A stretch of DNA of 64,000 bases. It comes from Aotearoamyces nothofagi (lineage: Eukaryota; Ascomycota; Leotiomycetes; Leotiales; Tympanidaceae). Below are positions 1-9,812 of the stretch, piece by piece. The stretch spans positions 372,001 to 436,000 of the forward strand of contig JADDTR010000005.1 of assembly GCA_015345905.1 (NCBI GenBank), read 5' to 3'. The position numbers and the translations under genes were made by a program. The notes under the pieces were generated by a model, which was given only the letters and a program-made list of their open reading frames with translations, was not told where the DNA came from and ran no database searches. How positions within the stretch are numbered: position 1 is the stretch's first letter; each line of letters opens with the position of its first letter.

Positions 1-1366
1 TCGGCAGCTTGCAGTATCTAAAGATAGAGACACGGAGCTCTAGATGCTTGCACGATGGGAATATAAAAGAGGCTTCACCTCCTGACGCCATAGCCTTACC
101 TAGTCATATCCCAGACCAAAACATCCACAAGGCTCCAGATCACGGTCCTGACCTTCCTCGACGACTTACAGATCGGAAATTATGTCATCAAACGAGGGCT
201 CTGCTCTACAAGAGCAAGCTATCCCTCTACTGGATTGAGAGTATCTTGGTGGCAGTAGGTTTCGCATGTACATCAAGATCGTAGATGCCTACATGCAGAT
301 ATATCCCATAAAAACTTCAACTGCTATAACCCTGCATAGAATCCCCAACTACCACGATGGGCGGGAGACCATGGCGCGTCCATTATCCCTAGACGCACGA
401 GCGTGAAGCCTATGACGCCGTGGCTAGTCATGGCACTGGAGGAAGGCGGAACGGTACCGTCGGAAGACGAGAATGAGTGTAAGCCGATGCACTGCTTTGT
501 CAAGCGAAGGATCCACGAATATGAAAACATCGGCTTATACATTATTAGGAAAGACGCAGGGCTACTTAATAGCGATGAGGTTGAGAATTATATTACAAGA
601 GATGCGAGAGAAATATGGATCAGCTAATACCTATATAGTATATGAAATATGTTTAATATGACAGACAGCTTTACAGCATACTATGCAACAAAGGCCTAGA
701 GGTTTGATGGACCTAAAAAAAAGGGTCCAGTACACCTTACGGTACAGGTGCAGTACCGCCGACGTATGTACTAATGTAATAGAGCCGTCTGCAAAGGCTG
801 CAGATAATACGGAACTCGTCCAAATAGCGAAGGAACAGTATGCTAGGAGTCCAGCAATAGGCGAGGCTGTACCCTCAGAGATTCCTATAAAGCCAGAAAC
901 GAACCCTGACAGATAGGGGATGTATACTTCAGATAACTAGTTTGACAAGGATAATATCCTTCAGCCAGGTACGAGGAACTGGTCATCCGGCCTAGTTGAC
1001 TAGTATTGCCATGGCTTGGCGTACATATTGAGGGATCAGGAGGCGGTTCTCAGATGAGACGCCACATGTAGATGATACATTAAGCTCTAGGATGAAGACG
1101 AAGACAGGTCCTCTTAAAGAAATTACCTAGGTCCAGAGTCCTAAAACTATCCTGAACTACCCAGGAACTTGTGACTATACCCATACACCAGACTTGGCTG
1201 CATTTGTATTGGCTTTTTGAGTCTTATGTTGATGAAGTTTATGATGTTTATTGACAACTGTCTTTAAAAGATTTTCGTCTTGATATCTTAGAAACGGTAA
1301 GCATCAGATGGGAGAATATCGTGTACACACCGGCAGCAAAAGTGCATGAATAGAAAGATATTGGTT
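1..1366. other. intergenic, no gene recognised
   Basis: No reading frame here gives a protein I recognise; the longest open stretches are under 95 codons and overlap in several frames without any conserved motif. Base composition is ordinary with some AT-rich patches towards 1200-1360, which probably include the 3' flank of the methyltransferase gene that ends at 1367. It could be decayed sequence of an older gene or element, but I cannot show that. Confidence 0.5.
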
Positions 1367-2465
1367 CTATCTTGAAATGCCTATATGAACGACAAACCCA
1401 GAGTTGGACTGGAGCTCTGCAACCAATTCCTCATCAGGCACCTGCCAGACTTTGAAGGCTTTGTGGAAGACCTTGAGCCAAGCTTCAAATACCTCAGCTG
1501 AACGGAGCTGCTGAGCTATTATACATACTGTAGGCTCTGTACCTGTCTCTGTCTCTGCTTGCCGTAATTTACAGGCATCGACGCAAGTCTGCACTAACGG
1601 ACTTATAAGAGCATCGTTGTAAATGCAGTCACAGGCTATAATTACGTCAAAGCTAGTGCTTGCTTTGCCAGCGAGAGATGATGCAACCTCATCAGTCTCC
1701 CAGTCCAGTGTTTTCGCAAATATATTGCTTGGCTGATCCGTCGTGGCACCAGCATTTTGTTTCTTTGGCTTGACGCTACTTTTTCGACCTTTGTTAGTCG
1801 TAGATGTAGGGCTTATCCTGTTTTCGAGCAAATTGTGCCTCAAGAGCTTCATTACATACTCTTGGTCTGTGAGTGTATACGTTTGGACGAGAGGTGCAAG
1901 CGATAGGGCTATGATTCCAGAAATACCACAGCCCAACTCGAGTATCGAGGATCCTTGCGAGAGTACATGATATTTAAACAAAACATTGCTCGGAGACGTG
2001 ATCCAGGTCGCAAAAAGAGGAGTGATCTTCCAGACAACTACACCCTGTGAGCATGATTGCATGGCAGGATCTACGTAATCTTTGCTTACCTGCGCCAGTG
2101 GTCCCGCCTCCACGACTGGACGACAAGATCGTGGGTGACTGACGGATAGCTAGATCCCTCGCACCAATTGTGAGATCTAACACGGTCGCCTTGGAGTCAA
2201 CAAAGCCAAGGTTCTGGGATGGTATTGATTGAGAGAAAAGGAGGAATGCTTCTGAAGCCTAAGTTAGGCTGTGGTGGTCATGGTGTGCTAAAAGATACGT
2301 GCCTTCTTCTGGGTCGTCGATTTCTGGACCAAGACGGTCCAATAGCGCTTGAAATGTCATAGGCAGTGAGGTCTGGGATGTCCAGGAGTCGTTAGTAATG
2401 CCAACGGATCCAACGGATCTAACCACAACGAATGTATCAAGTATGGCGGACTGGCTGAAGGCCAT
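1367..2465 (-). CDS. RKM5: ribosomal lysine N-methyltransferase, RKM5-like
   Basis: SAM-dependent class I methyltransferase of the METTL21/RKM5 group; yeast Rkm5 methylates ribosomal protein L1 on lysine. Three exons read in frame: 2465-2303, 2251-2090 and 2037-1367, giving 331 residues (yeast Rkm5 is somewhat longer). Visible landmarks are the family segment SQSIPSQNLGFVD before the fold, the SSSRGGGTTGA-VVWK join across intron 2, the SAM-binding LELGCGISGI motif, and DVIIACDCIYN (the family's D-x-x-Y position). Intron 2 (2089-2038) is GT-AG. Intron 1 (2302-2252) only keeps frame if the donor is GC (g|GCACGT), giving DPEEEAFLLF. The start ATG at 2465 is the first in frame; a second in-frame Met lies about 35 codons in and could be the true start. 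The family is fairly certain; the exact orthology to RKM5 is inferred from memory of the family. Confidence 0.75.
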
Positions 2466-3622
2466 TGAGAATGAAAATCATATGCTTCAGCCTCTCGGGC
2501 CTTCTGGCATCTCAGATGCAGCCTCGGCTTGGAAGGAAGCACGGTCGCGGCCAGAATATAGACGAAGACACATCCTCACCGGGGAGTGGGTGCGCCCGAG
2601 ACGGCGAGCAAAGCCAGTGAGGCTGTACTCCGCACGCCCTTCCGTGAAAGCCCAGGTCTCGGCGTGCCAGGCTCGCTGTCCGAGGCTCGCTGTCCGTATT
2701 TCGTACAGACAGTACAGCAGCTGGAATATGACTGCGTACTGTGTAGACGCCGTCTCACTCAGCATCAGCGTCTACTGTAGCAGAATGCATTCCACGCACG
2801 GGCAATCCGCACAGGGCCAGCCAGCGGCATGCACAGTGCCGTATGTATGTAGACGCACAGTGCTGGGGGCGGGCCAGAATTCCCAGGACAAAGCCCGAGC
2901 GGAGACGGCAGGAGCAGGTCTCGTGACCCGCGACCCGCGACGTGCTGGGGAGGGGACGGAACGGAGAGCCCGCGGCCGAAAGACTGGCGGTGGCAGCGGA
3001 CCTCGTGACTCGCGGTAGCGCACGGAACGCCCGACGTGACAGAACAGAAGCCTCGAACCGGACAGACACGCTGCTGCCTTACACGCTGCTGCCTTACACG
3101 CCGCTGAGGCCGCTGAGGCAGCTGTGGCCGCGGCCCTGGCTAGCCGGGCTCGCCTGCGCTGGCGTGTGGCTGCTGCTCGTTTGTGACTTGCGCCTTGCCT
3201 CTCCGGTGATAGGGTGGCAAAAGCCCCGGCCTGCCAGTGGCAGATTGCGCTCGGATTTTGTTGGAACGGCTATCTGAAAATTTGCTGGGGTTCTACGGCC
3301 AGCTGCGCTACTTAGCTCCTTAACCGCAGGGCTGCTAAACACCGTTCAGGATAGGGAGCTGCAGTAGTGCTCTCCCGCATCGTCATTTGTGACATTTCCT
3401 GGCCACCTCATGTAGGTCAATGAGTGATGCTTGCTTTTGTCTCACGCTCTTCTTCTTCCGCCAACATCTTCGTGCTCGGCCACAACACCTCCCATTGCAC
3501 GGTACACGGTCCCAGTCACCCCGGATCATAACAGTATTGCTCCTGAAGACTCAACACGCTCTTTCAATTCTTAAATCCCGTACCGCATTGCTAATATCGT
3601 CGCTTCCCAACACTTTTCCGCC
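2466..3622. promoter_or_regulatory. GC-rich divergent intergenic region
   Basis: This stretch separates the divergent RKM5-like and acyl-CoA synthetase genes, so it must carry both promoters. From about 2560 to 3300 it is markedly GC-rich and holds short low-complexity repeats (a 17-bp unit around 3069-3102, CGACCCG doublets near 2925-2940). Long open frames on both strands here are a by-product of GC-richness and show no motif. A CT-rich tract near 3440-3470 precedes the synthetase start. Confidence 0.45.
3069..3119. repeat. short tandem repeat in divergent promoter
   Basis: Two near-perfect copies of a 17-bp unit (ACACGCTGCTGCCTTAC) followed by a diverged third copy and a CCGCTGAGG doublet. 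Similar in style to the repeat arrays at 41-49 kb. Confidence 0.7.
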
Positions 3623-5809
3623 ATGTCGCTCAAGAATGCCACCGTGCAGGCGCGCATCTACCATAAGCCCCCCTTCAGTCTCGAAGTTCCCGGATGCCCT
3701 CACGTTGATGGCGAGACTATTCCGCGTCGAAATGTCAACACTATCGACAAGCTCGCAGAGACGCCTTCGCCAGACGTCCACACCATCTTCGATATCGTAA
3801 AGACGAGTTCGGCCAAGTATGGCAACGCCAAGGCCTTGGGCGTGAGAAAGCTCCTCAAGACACACCAGGAGGTCAAGAAGGTCAAGAAGATGGTTGATGG
3901 CGAAGAACAGATCATTGACAAGAAGTGGACATATTTCGAGCTCAGTGGATACAGCTATCTAAGCTTTTCACAATACGAGCAAATGGTGCTTGAAGTCGGT
4001 TCTGGTCTACGAAACCTCGGTCTGAACAAGGCCGATAGAGTACACATATTCGCCGCTACCAGTGCTCGATGGCTGGCATTGTCACACGGAGCATCTTCAC
4101 AATCTATGCCTATCGTCACGGCATATGACACTCTTGGCGAAGAAGGCCTAGAACACTCCCTAGTGGCAACTGGGTGCAAAGCAATCTTCCTAGATCCCCA
4201 TCTTCTTCTGACATTGATCAATCCACTGAAAGAAGCCAAGGAGATTAAGTATGTGATCTACAACAATGAGCATGAAGTCAAGCAAGAGAGTATAGAGAAG
4301 CTCAAGAATGCACACGAGAGGCTCCAGATCCTAAGCTTCGATGATCTACGAAAGCTCGGAAGCGATAATATGGTGGAGGTAGTACCCCCCCAACCCGACG
4401 ACTTGTGCTGTATCATGTATACGTCAGGGTCTACTGGTACACCAAAGGGGGTACCGATCACACACAGGAAACTTGTCGCTGCCGGTGAGTTTATATCTGA
4501 TATTTGTTATGCTACAGAACTAACAGGATGCAGTCGCCGGTGTCAGTGTAGTTGTCCAACCATACCTCGGTCCAGGCGATGGTCTCCTGACCTACCTTCC
4601 ACTCGCGCATATACTAGAAATGGTCTTCGAAAACGCATGCTTGTTCTGGGGTAGTACCATGGGCTATGGTAACCCGAAAACCCTATCCGATTTGTCCGTC
4701 CGAAACTGTAAAGGTGATATTCGGGAATTCCGCCCTACAGTCCTTGTTGGTGTCCCTGCTGTTTGGGAGTCGGTCAAGAAAGGAATCGTTGCAAAAGTCC
4801 ACTCCAGCAGCCCCCTCGCCAAGAATCTGTTCTGGGCTGGGTACTGGGCAAAGTCGGCACTGCTGCGTTATGGACTTCCAGGGGCTGGAATTCTCGATGC
4901 AATCATATTTAGGAAGATCAAGGAAGCAACAGGAGGACGACTACGAATATGCCTCAATGGCGGCGGCCCCGTTGCTAAGGAAACGCAGCGTTTTATTTCG
5001 TTGTCGATTACTCCGATGATTAACGGATATGGTCTTACTGAAACATGTGCAATGGGTGCTCTTATGGATCCTATGGAGTGGAATGATACTGCCCTTGGCA
5101 ACATCCCGGGTTCCGTTGAAGTAAAGCTCGTTGACTACGCTGAGGCAGGATACTATGTAACAAACAAACCTAACCCTCAGGGTGAGATCTGGATCAGGGG
5201 CACGCCAGTGATGGATGGTTACTACGAAAACGAAGCTGAGACAAAAGAGTCTCTTACAGCAGACGGATGGTTCAAGACTGGAGATATTGGCGAGTTTGAC
5301 AAGAACGGTCATCTCATGATGATCGATCGTAAGAAGAACTTGGTCAAGACCCTGAACGGCGAATACATTGCCCTTGAGAAGCTTGAGTCGATTTACCGAG
5401 CCGCCACGGTAGTGGCCAATATCTGCGTCTATGCCGACCCCACACAAGCCAGACCAATCGCGATTATTGTTCCCGCTGAACCGGCGTTGAAAAAGTTGGC
5501 TGACTCCCTTGGGATTGAAGGTAGTGGTATTGAGGATCTCGTTCACAAGAAGAAGGTACAAGATGCCGTATTGAGGGAACTACAGCAGGCTGGCAAGACC
5601 GGCGGCTTGTCCGGAATTGAAATTATCGAGGGAGTAGTCTTGGCTGATGAGGAGTGGACACCGGCAAATGTAAGTTCTTCGAATTGGTCATTTTGAGAAC
5701 CAACTAACAAAACTAGAACTTGGTGACATCCGCGCAGAAGCTCAACCGGAGGAATATTTTGAAAAAGTACAAGAAGGAAGTTCATGCTTCATACGCGAGG
5801 AAGGGCTAG
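3623..5809 (+). CDS. FAA1: long-chain fatty acyl-CoA synthetase (FAA1/FAA4 type)
   Basis: ATP-dependent ligase that activates long-chain fatty acids to acyl-CoA for lipid synthesis and beta-oxidation. Exons 3623-4484, 4534-5669 and 5717-5809 join in frame to 696 residues, close to yeast Faa1 (about 700). The P-loop-like AMP-binding signature YTSGSTGTPKGV sits near residue 265, the GYGLTETCA motif near 452, and the fatty-acyl-CoA synthetase signature DGWFKTGDIGEFDKNGHL near 530, followed by DRKKNLVK. Both introns (49 and 47 nt) are GT-AG with recognisable branch sequences (CTAAC). No signal peptide and no C-terminal SKL-type tripeptide, so a cytosolic/ER/lipid-droplet location rather than peroxisomal matrix is likely. 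FAA1 versus FAA4 cannot be separated here, and many filamentous fungi have a single such gene. Confidence 0.93.
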
Positions 5810-6484
5810 ACGTTACTCTGACTCACCCCTTCAAACATGGCGCTTTAATGATATGGGACCGATTCGGCAGGCGAACGATCTAGTGATGATGTATATATAG
5901 GTTCTTACCGGTCGCGAAAAGGCATTGCTTTACTTTGCTGTTCGTTTTAGCTAGCTTGTTTTAAGGAAAATCTCAATCATGGTCCATCCGTTAGTTAATG
6001 ATCACATTCAGTCTAAATAAAGAAATAGAGTGATCAGTGTTGCGTGCGTTTTTTCCTTCCCTGGGTCTAATTATTGCAAAATTACGGAGAAGACAAGTTG
6101 CGAAACCTGTTACTGATGTTATGACTACTGGCCTATTCCCGGCGAGGCTTAGAATTGGAACTATTCTTCGTGCTAGGAATCAGGGGAACAACCCAGAATA
6201 CATATATTGTACTACTCCGAATAGCTATGGACCATTCAACTTATAGAGACATAGTTTATTAATTTTATCTACAACTGGCCAGTGTTTGGGTTTATGCTCA
6301 ATGGCGCCAGCGCGTCTAGATTCGGTTAATATGTGGTTCAGCCTTGTCGAAATGACCACCTCGGAGCTTTCTATGTAACATTATAATCAGCAAATGGCCT
6401 GCGTACACAACTTTTTGTGGTCTTTTTAGTAACCCGCATCATATAGGGTCCTTCAAGGTGCCTTGTGCTAGCCTGTCCCTTACA
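5810..6484. other. intergenic, FAA 3' flank and ECM11 promoter
   Basis: AT-rich, between two genes on the same strand. AATAAA-like sequence occurs near 6016-6022 and may serve FAA 3' end formation. A 69-codon open frame at 6037-6246 has no motif and is not called. Nothing else seen. Confidence 0.5.
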
Positions 6485-8020
6485 ATGGCCGGCGTGCAGT
6501 CGTTCATCAATGGCCGTCAAGAAGCTCCCCGCGGGCAAAGTTCTCTAACGTCCAAAGACCTTGATCATCGTCGAGCTCACGTAGCTTCGAATAGTTTAAA
6601 GGTTGCTGCAGCTTCGAGGGTCCTCGGCCAGAGTTTGCCTATATCTCCGCAATTAAACCCTCCGAAGGCCAGTTCAAATCTATTTCACCAGCAGCAGCAG
6701 CAACCGCAACAGCAGCATCAACCTGCCAACATTGCTTCGGCCCGTTCCCATCAACCACAACAATCATATCCGCCGACACAAGTTGGGGGTGGGGAGGCAC
6801 TATGGGCGGACTCAACCCTGGGGAGCGTATTGGACGATACTATAACGACAAACCTTGCTGTTCGAGAAGGTCACAGGAACCATGATTACCAACATGATCT
6901 GCGTGGGCATTACCCTAACGGCTATAGCGAAGGAGAAACTGGAGAAGACCTGTTACATGAAGATAAGGACACATACAGCCGGCGACTAGACTTTGATCCA
7001 CACGAACACAGCTATACAAATACTGGGCAGAATTCGAACATGATAAGCCCGGCCATCGATTCCCTCAATCCTGCCGAAATAGCTCAAGTAGATTTTCTAA
7101 AGCAGAACCTACTGAGTATAAGCCAAGAGAGCAACGCTTTAACAGATAGGAAGCCTTCCCGTCGAGTCCCACCCGGATATTCTGTCAACCACACCGGCCG
7201 TTTTCTTCAATCTCAGAAGGACACTGGAACAACACAGTTAAGTTCTAATTTACACCAAGGCAGTTCTTATCTTCCATATAAGCAAGACAGAGAACGCGAC
7301 GAAGAAGACGAAGAAGATCTTGGCAGTGATACCGATTCGGACGGAATCAACGACGAAACCGAAGATGGGACTCGACATGGCCAAGAGCAGCATCTTGGGC
7401 ATAATGAGAGTGATTCTGAGCTGCGCGAAAGTAATATTCGTGAGATGAAAGATCGGTTTAGTGCGTCAGATTCTGGAGAAGAAACTACCTCTGTTCTAGC
7501 TCGCTCTTCTCGGCGTATGCCTACAACAGGTATCGCACGTCCACCCATGGTCTGGACGGCTATGCATGCGAGCGAGAAGAAGCGTTCTGCGATCGAATTG
7601 GATTATAGTGAGGACTTATTAGTTGGCATGAAGTATCAAGAGCTTAGGGATCAACCCTTCGGTAATGACCCGAAAGCTACACAATTGATACTACCCGAAG
7701 AACTTGCGGATCTAAATACTAAATCGGACGTCCGACTGAAGCATTTTGCGGCTCGATCACCGGAAGATCAGAGTACTTTCTTTTCCCAAATGTCAATAGC
7801 TGAATGGGAGGAGTCCGGTGACTGGTTTGTGACTCAGTTCAGCGATGTTGTGATGCAGCTTCGAAAGGCTCGTCAAAAGAAGAGGGCTATTTCAAAGACG
7901 TTTGAATCAGAGCTCAGTGCGAGAGAAGAGGCTGTCAAAGCCAAATCGGAAGGCCTTGATGTGATAATGAAAAAGATGCGAACTGGAGGGGAGGGTGTGC
8001 TCCGAGGAAAGACTCCTTGA
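6485..8020 (+). CDS. ECM11-domain protein (meiotic/chromosome-associated)
   Basis: Single exon, 511 residues from the ATG at 6485 (context ACAATGGCC), which I prefer over the in-frame ATG at 6458. The last 120 residues match the ECM11 C-terminal domain pattern: a Phe-rich turn (STFFSQM), AEWEESGDWFVTQF, then a basic coiled-coil helix with repeated RKARQKKR. Before it lies a long low-complexity region with a glutamine-rich tract (about residues 64-80) and an acidic EEDEED run (about 278-285). In budding yeast Ecm11 is a SUMO-modified component of the synaptonemal complex central element; whether the filamentous protein does this is inference. The name 'extracellular mutant' comes from a yeast screen and does not mean the product is secreted; there is no signal peptide. 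Confidence 0.75.
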   Translation: MAGVQSFINGRQEAPRGQSSLTSKDLDHRRAHVASNSLKVAAASRVLGQSLPISPQLNPPKASSNLFHQQQQQPQQQHQPANIASARSHQPQQSYPPTQVGGGEALWADSTLGSVLDDTITTNLAVREGHRNHDYQHDLRGHYPNGYSEGETGEDLLHEDKDTYSRRLDFDPHEHSYTNTGQNSNMISPAIDSLNPAEIAQVDFLKQNLLSISQESNALTDRKPSRRVPPGYSVNHTGRFLQSQKDTGTTQLSSNLHQGSSYLPYKQDRERDEEDEEDLGSDTDSDGINDETEDGTRHGQEQHLGHNESDSELRESNIREMKDRFSASDSGEETTSVLARSSRRMPTTGIARPPMVWTAMHASEKKRSAIELDYSEDLLVGMKYQELRDQPFGNDPKATQLILPEELADLNTKSDVRLKHFAARSPEDQSTFFSQMSIAEWEESGDWFVTQFSDVVMQLRKARQKKRAISKTFESELSAREEAVKAKSEGLDVIMKKMRTGGEGVLRGKTP

Positions 8021-8204
8021 ATCGCCTCGTGCATAAGTAGGAGGCAAGCACTGTATTATACCGGCTGCATTTGGGATAAACACTTTGATTTTTGTTTGCA
8101 TGTGTGGGATTTCTTTTTGCTATGGAAACCACAAAATAGGCATAGCTACGGAGTTTGTTATAAATATACCCATTTGCTTATGCTACATTTAGCTGGTCAT
8201 ACAT

Positions 8205-9119
8205 TTATATCTCAACAACTCGTTTGACATGCCTGTCCTTTCCAACCACCAATCTGAGCTGGCAACCCTTCTTATCCACTTCCTCAAAAACGCCCTTCCT
8301 TAATGAATCCGCGAATAACTCGTAAGCTGGATAGTAGCCATCCACAAACCTGATCACCTGCTCATCGGTCATTCCCGTTCCCTTTTCTCTTCTTAATGCT
8401 GCCTCCTGTTGTAATCGCCAATCATATACAAAGGCCGTCTCCTCAGCATCGATGTGAATAAAAGCATCAAACATATCCGTCATCACATCATAGTCCCTCA
8501 ACTTTGCGTTCACGAATAATAAATCTTCCAGGCGGTGCTTATACAGAGTCGTAGACGCCCCTTGAGACCTCGACAGCTCCTGCTTCTGCTTAACCCCCTC
8601 AGGGGTCAGTGCGCGAAATCCAACTAACCAGCCTTCGAAGATGACAACCTGAACCTTTGGTTGGTTTGGAAGGTTAACTTCTTCCCATTCTGATGATGGT
8701 ACTCGATCTCCTTGGCCGTTGAACTGGGACTTGTCGTACTGCGGGACCTTTACAGGTTTTCCGTCTCTCAGCGCAGTGAATAGCTCCCGCGCAAGAAGCA
8801 TATCGTGGGTGCCGGGTTCACCACGGTGCTGCACCAAAGGGTTGTCCACGTGACTCGCCGCTAACGCGGCCTGGTCTTCATGTTTGAGGTATAAATCGTC
8901 AATGCTGCAGACTAATGTCGCGAGGCCGTGATCCCGTAATGTGCGTGAGAGAACTTTCGTGAGCGTGGTTTTGCCGGCTCCTTGGACACCATTGAGGCCG
9001 ATGAAGAAGGGCTTGTCGACACCTCTTTTCAGCTGGTGCTGCTTGAGTCGGGAGAGAATGAAGGGAATACAGTAGAGGGATTTGTCGTCGATGATGGCGG
9101 GATCGGAAGTATTGGACAT
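8205..9119 (-). CDS. TDA10: glycerate-kinase-like P-loop protein (TDA10)
   Basis: Single exon, 304 residues, P-loop NTPase of the phosphoribulokinase/uridine-kinase superfamily related to plant D-glycerate 3-kinase and yeast Tda10. Walker A is GVQGAGKTT at about residue 44-52; CSIDDLYLKHEDQ (about 76-88) is the conserved acidic strand; the substrate-loop region HRGEPGTHD and the strand VVIFEGWLVGF are also family-typical. Length agrees with Tda10 (about 290). It converges with the ECM11 gene, with 184 bp between stop codons. The biochemical role in fungi (glycerate phosphorylation) is inferred from homology; ATP binding is safe. Confidence 0.88.
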   Translation of the reverse strand: MSNTSDPAIIDDKSLYCIPFILSRLKQHQLKRGVDKPFFIGLNGVQGAGKTTLTKVLSRTLRDHGLATLVCSIDDLYLKHEDQAALAASHVDNPLVQHRGEPGTHDMLLARELFTALRDGKPVKVPQYDKSQFNGQGDRVPSSEWEEVNLPNQPKVQVVIFEGWLVGFRALTPEGVKQKQELSRSQGASTTLYKHRLEDLLFVNAKLRDYDVMTDMFDAFIHIDAEETAFVYDWRLQQEAALRREKGTGMTDEQVIRFVDGYYPAYELFADSLRKGVFEEVDKKGCQLRLVVGKDRHVKRVVEI

Positions 9120-9812
9120 GATGGTAGATAGTGGGCCGGCAGTGCTTCCCGGCAGTGATATTGTGGTTCCTCAAACACTACCTATGCATACCTACCTACC
9201 TACCTAAGGTGCCCACCTACCTCTTTTCTAGATATACAAGCTTAACCAATGTGCCTTTCCAAGTTGCTTCCATGAAATGCCTCCGGAGCGATTCTAGGCC
9301 GAAGCAGTTTGCCGACAGCGGCACGTGAACGGGTCCCGAGCGGGGCACCCCGCATCCAGCCCTTTTGCCTCATGCCTCAGAAACGAGGCGTCGACAGCAA
9401 CGAAGCATCGATAGCTTGCGACAGTAACCAAGAGAAATCGAGAGACCGGGGCTCTTCAGCGCCGAATCAAGCCCTGGCGTCAGATCCCCCATCTCCGGAA
9501 CCCCAGCAGTCTGCGTGATGATTCTTCTTCAAATTCGCACATGATCTTACGCTGTCCGCTGCCGTCCGTTGGCATGTGAATTGTGCTTTGGCTTGCAACC
9601 CCAGATTCCGTCATGCGTCGGAACTTACACCAATCAAGACCCCGAGGCATGTACCGAGGCTTCTGGCATGCGGTCGCCGAATACCGAGAGGACAACCACA
9701 AGTTGCTTATGCTTGACCTCCTCTCTTCTTCCTACAAACCCACCTGCTCTCCTTCCTCTTTTCTCACTCTCGGGCATTGAAATTCACCAGTTTCTTATTT
9801 GCATAATTCAAC
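9120..9812. promoter_or_regulatory. divergent intergenic region TDA10/FOX2
   Basis: Holds the promoters of both divergent genes. Seen here: a CCTACCTACCTACC simple repeat at about 9188-9205 near the TDA10 side and a CT-rich stretch (about 9715-9775) just upstream of the FOX2 start, common in fungal promoters. No gene. Confidence 0.45.

Noticed and set aside
1-1366. Decayed transposon or gene relic
   Set aside because: I looked for polymerase, integrase, transposase and common enzyme motifs in all frames and found none I could defend.
2398-3018. 206-codon open frame on the plus strand
   Set aside because: It overlaps the first exon of the RKM5-like gene on the opposite strand and lies in GC-rich low-complexity sequence; the translation has no motif.
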